Assembly: GCF_017812015.1 (NCBI RefSeq)
Contig: NZ_JADQTN010000001.1
Coordinates: forward strand, 1,528,501-1,592,500
DNA from: Pontixanthobacter sp. CEM42
GTDB lineage: Bacteria; Pseudomonadota; Alphaproteobacteria; Sphingomonadales; Sphingomonadaceae
Length of the DNA stretch: 64,000 nucleotides
Direction of reading: 5' to 3'
Part shown: positions 63,469 through 64,000 of the stretch, piece after piece
Layout of the letters: each line of letters starts with the position of its first letter
How positions within the stretch are numbered: the stretch's first letter is position 1
Made by a program: the position numbers and the translations under genes
Notes under the pieces: generated by a model
What the model saw: the letters and a program-made list of their open reading frames with translations, nothing else
Told to the model about the DNA's origin: nothing
Database searches by the model: none

Positions 63469-64000
63469 GAAGGCCCCCGAGAAGGCAAAAGTTGCGGTTC
63501 TGATTTCCGGGACCGGCACCAATATGGCGGCGCTCCTTTATGCCAGCCGTCTTCCCAATTCCGCTTTCGACATTGTGCTGGTTGCTAGCAACAAAGCGGA
63601 TGCGGCAGGCCTAGCGCTGGCTTCGGGCGAAGGCATCGCGACCTCCGCCCATTCGCACAAGGGCATGGAACGCGAAGAGCATGACCAAATCATGGAAAAG
63701 GCGGTGCTGGATGCCGGCGCGGAGTACATCATTCTCGCCGGATATATGCGCATTCTCTCGCCAGAATTTACTGAGCGCTGGCACGGGCGGATGCTTAATA
63801 TCCACCCCTCGCTGCTGCCCAAATATCGCGGGCTGGAAACGCACAAACGCGCGATCGAAGCAGGTGATGCTGTGTCAGGTGCATCGGTCCATCTGGTGTC
63901 GAGTGAACTGGATGCGGGCGAAGTTTTAGGCCAGATCGAAGTGAAGATCACCGCTGACGATACGCCGGAAACATTGGCCGAGCGCGTGAAGCTGGCCGAG
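63461..64000 (+). CDS. purN: Phosphoribosylglycinamide formyltransferase, cut by window edge
   Basis: The first 180 codons, with no stop before the window ends. TTG 63461 is the best start (GGAAAG about 8 nt upstream), overlapping purM by 8 nt; the frame gives '[17 protein letters not shown]', the PurN nucleotide-binding start. 'ILAGYMRIL', '[19 protein letters not shown]' with the catalytic His, and '[20 protein letters not shown]' confirm the family. It uses 10-formyl-THF to formylate GAR. purMN is the normal pair. Confidence 0.95.
   Translation, partial: MPEKAPEKAKVAVLISGTGTNMAALLYASRLPNSAFDIVLVASNKADAAGLALASGEGIATSAHSHKGMEREEHDQIMEKAVLDAGAEYIILAGYMRILSPEFTERWHGRMLNIHPSLLPKYRGLETHKRAIEAGDAVSGASVHLVSSELDAGEVLGQIEVKITADDTPETLAERVKLAE

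Overview
The window is a chromosomal segment of an alphaproteobacterium, most likely a member of the Sphingomonadales close to the Erythrobacteraceae. The evidence is moderate GC with many GCG/GCC codons, an F1-only atpHAGDC operon with a truncated epsilon subunit, alphaproteobacterial families (DUF1153, DUF2794, DUF1203, CobT) and a 4Fe-4S bacterial photolyase. This placement rests on gene content and style, not on a database search. I saw no tRNA, rRNA, insertion sequence, phage gene or CRISPR array.

Layout. 1-4.5 kb: a partial ThDP-dependent acetolactate-synthase-like gene, a D-2-hydroxyacid dehydrogenase, two tandem 2OG-Fe(II) oxygenases, a small membrane protein and cysS. 4.6-25 kb: one secretion locus on the minus strand, reading (5' to 3') a secreted TPR-CHAT caspase-like protein, a TpsB/FhaC-type outer-membrane transporter and a giant 5142-residue TpsA-like beta-helix exoprotein. 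The first two overlap by 4 nt. 25.2-30.5 kb: nitroreductase, a small membrane protein, cobT and transaldolase in one tight run, then two envelope proteins. 30.5-36.6 kb: priA, a GST, a lipoprotein, an FeS photolyase and a CPBP protease. 36.7-39 kb: an overlapping unit of a DUF1203 gene, ada and a PEP-mutase-like gene. 39-44.2 kb: two tandem membrane-anchored trypsin-like proteases with an unrecognised C-terminal domain, DUF1304, a TauD-type dioxygenase and a GNAT. 44.5-49.3 kb: atpHAGDC. 49.3-54 kb: an exported protein, a prolyl oligopeptidase, a DUF1153 protein, and a divergent DUF6265/AraC pair. 54-64 kb: glmU and gph (divergent), a hydroxyacyl-CoA-type SDR, membrane proteins, cysE-DUF2794, hda-DUF2066, and purMN (purN cut by the window edge).

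The most distinctive locus is CHAT-TpsB-TpsA. A CHAT protease-like protein with an intact His/Cys dyad and a signal peptide is translationally coupled to a two-partner secretion pore and a very large exoprotein, which suggests it processes, activates or gates the exoprotein or the transporter. Second is the tandem protease pair, which shares one architecture: signal peptide, trypsin-like domain, coiled coil, two-helix membrane hairpin, and a cysteine-containing domain. Several inverted repeats overlap promoters or start codons and look like operators or translational switches (29.75 kb, 56.27 kb, 57.29 kb). The rest is mainly housekeeping in conventional arrangement.

Start codons were chosen by Shine-Dalgarno spacing and domain starts. 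Several are GTG or TTG.
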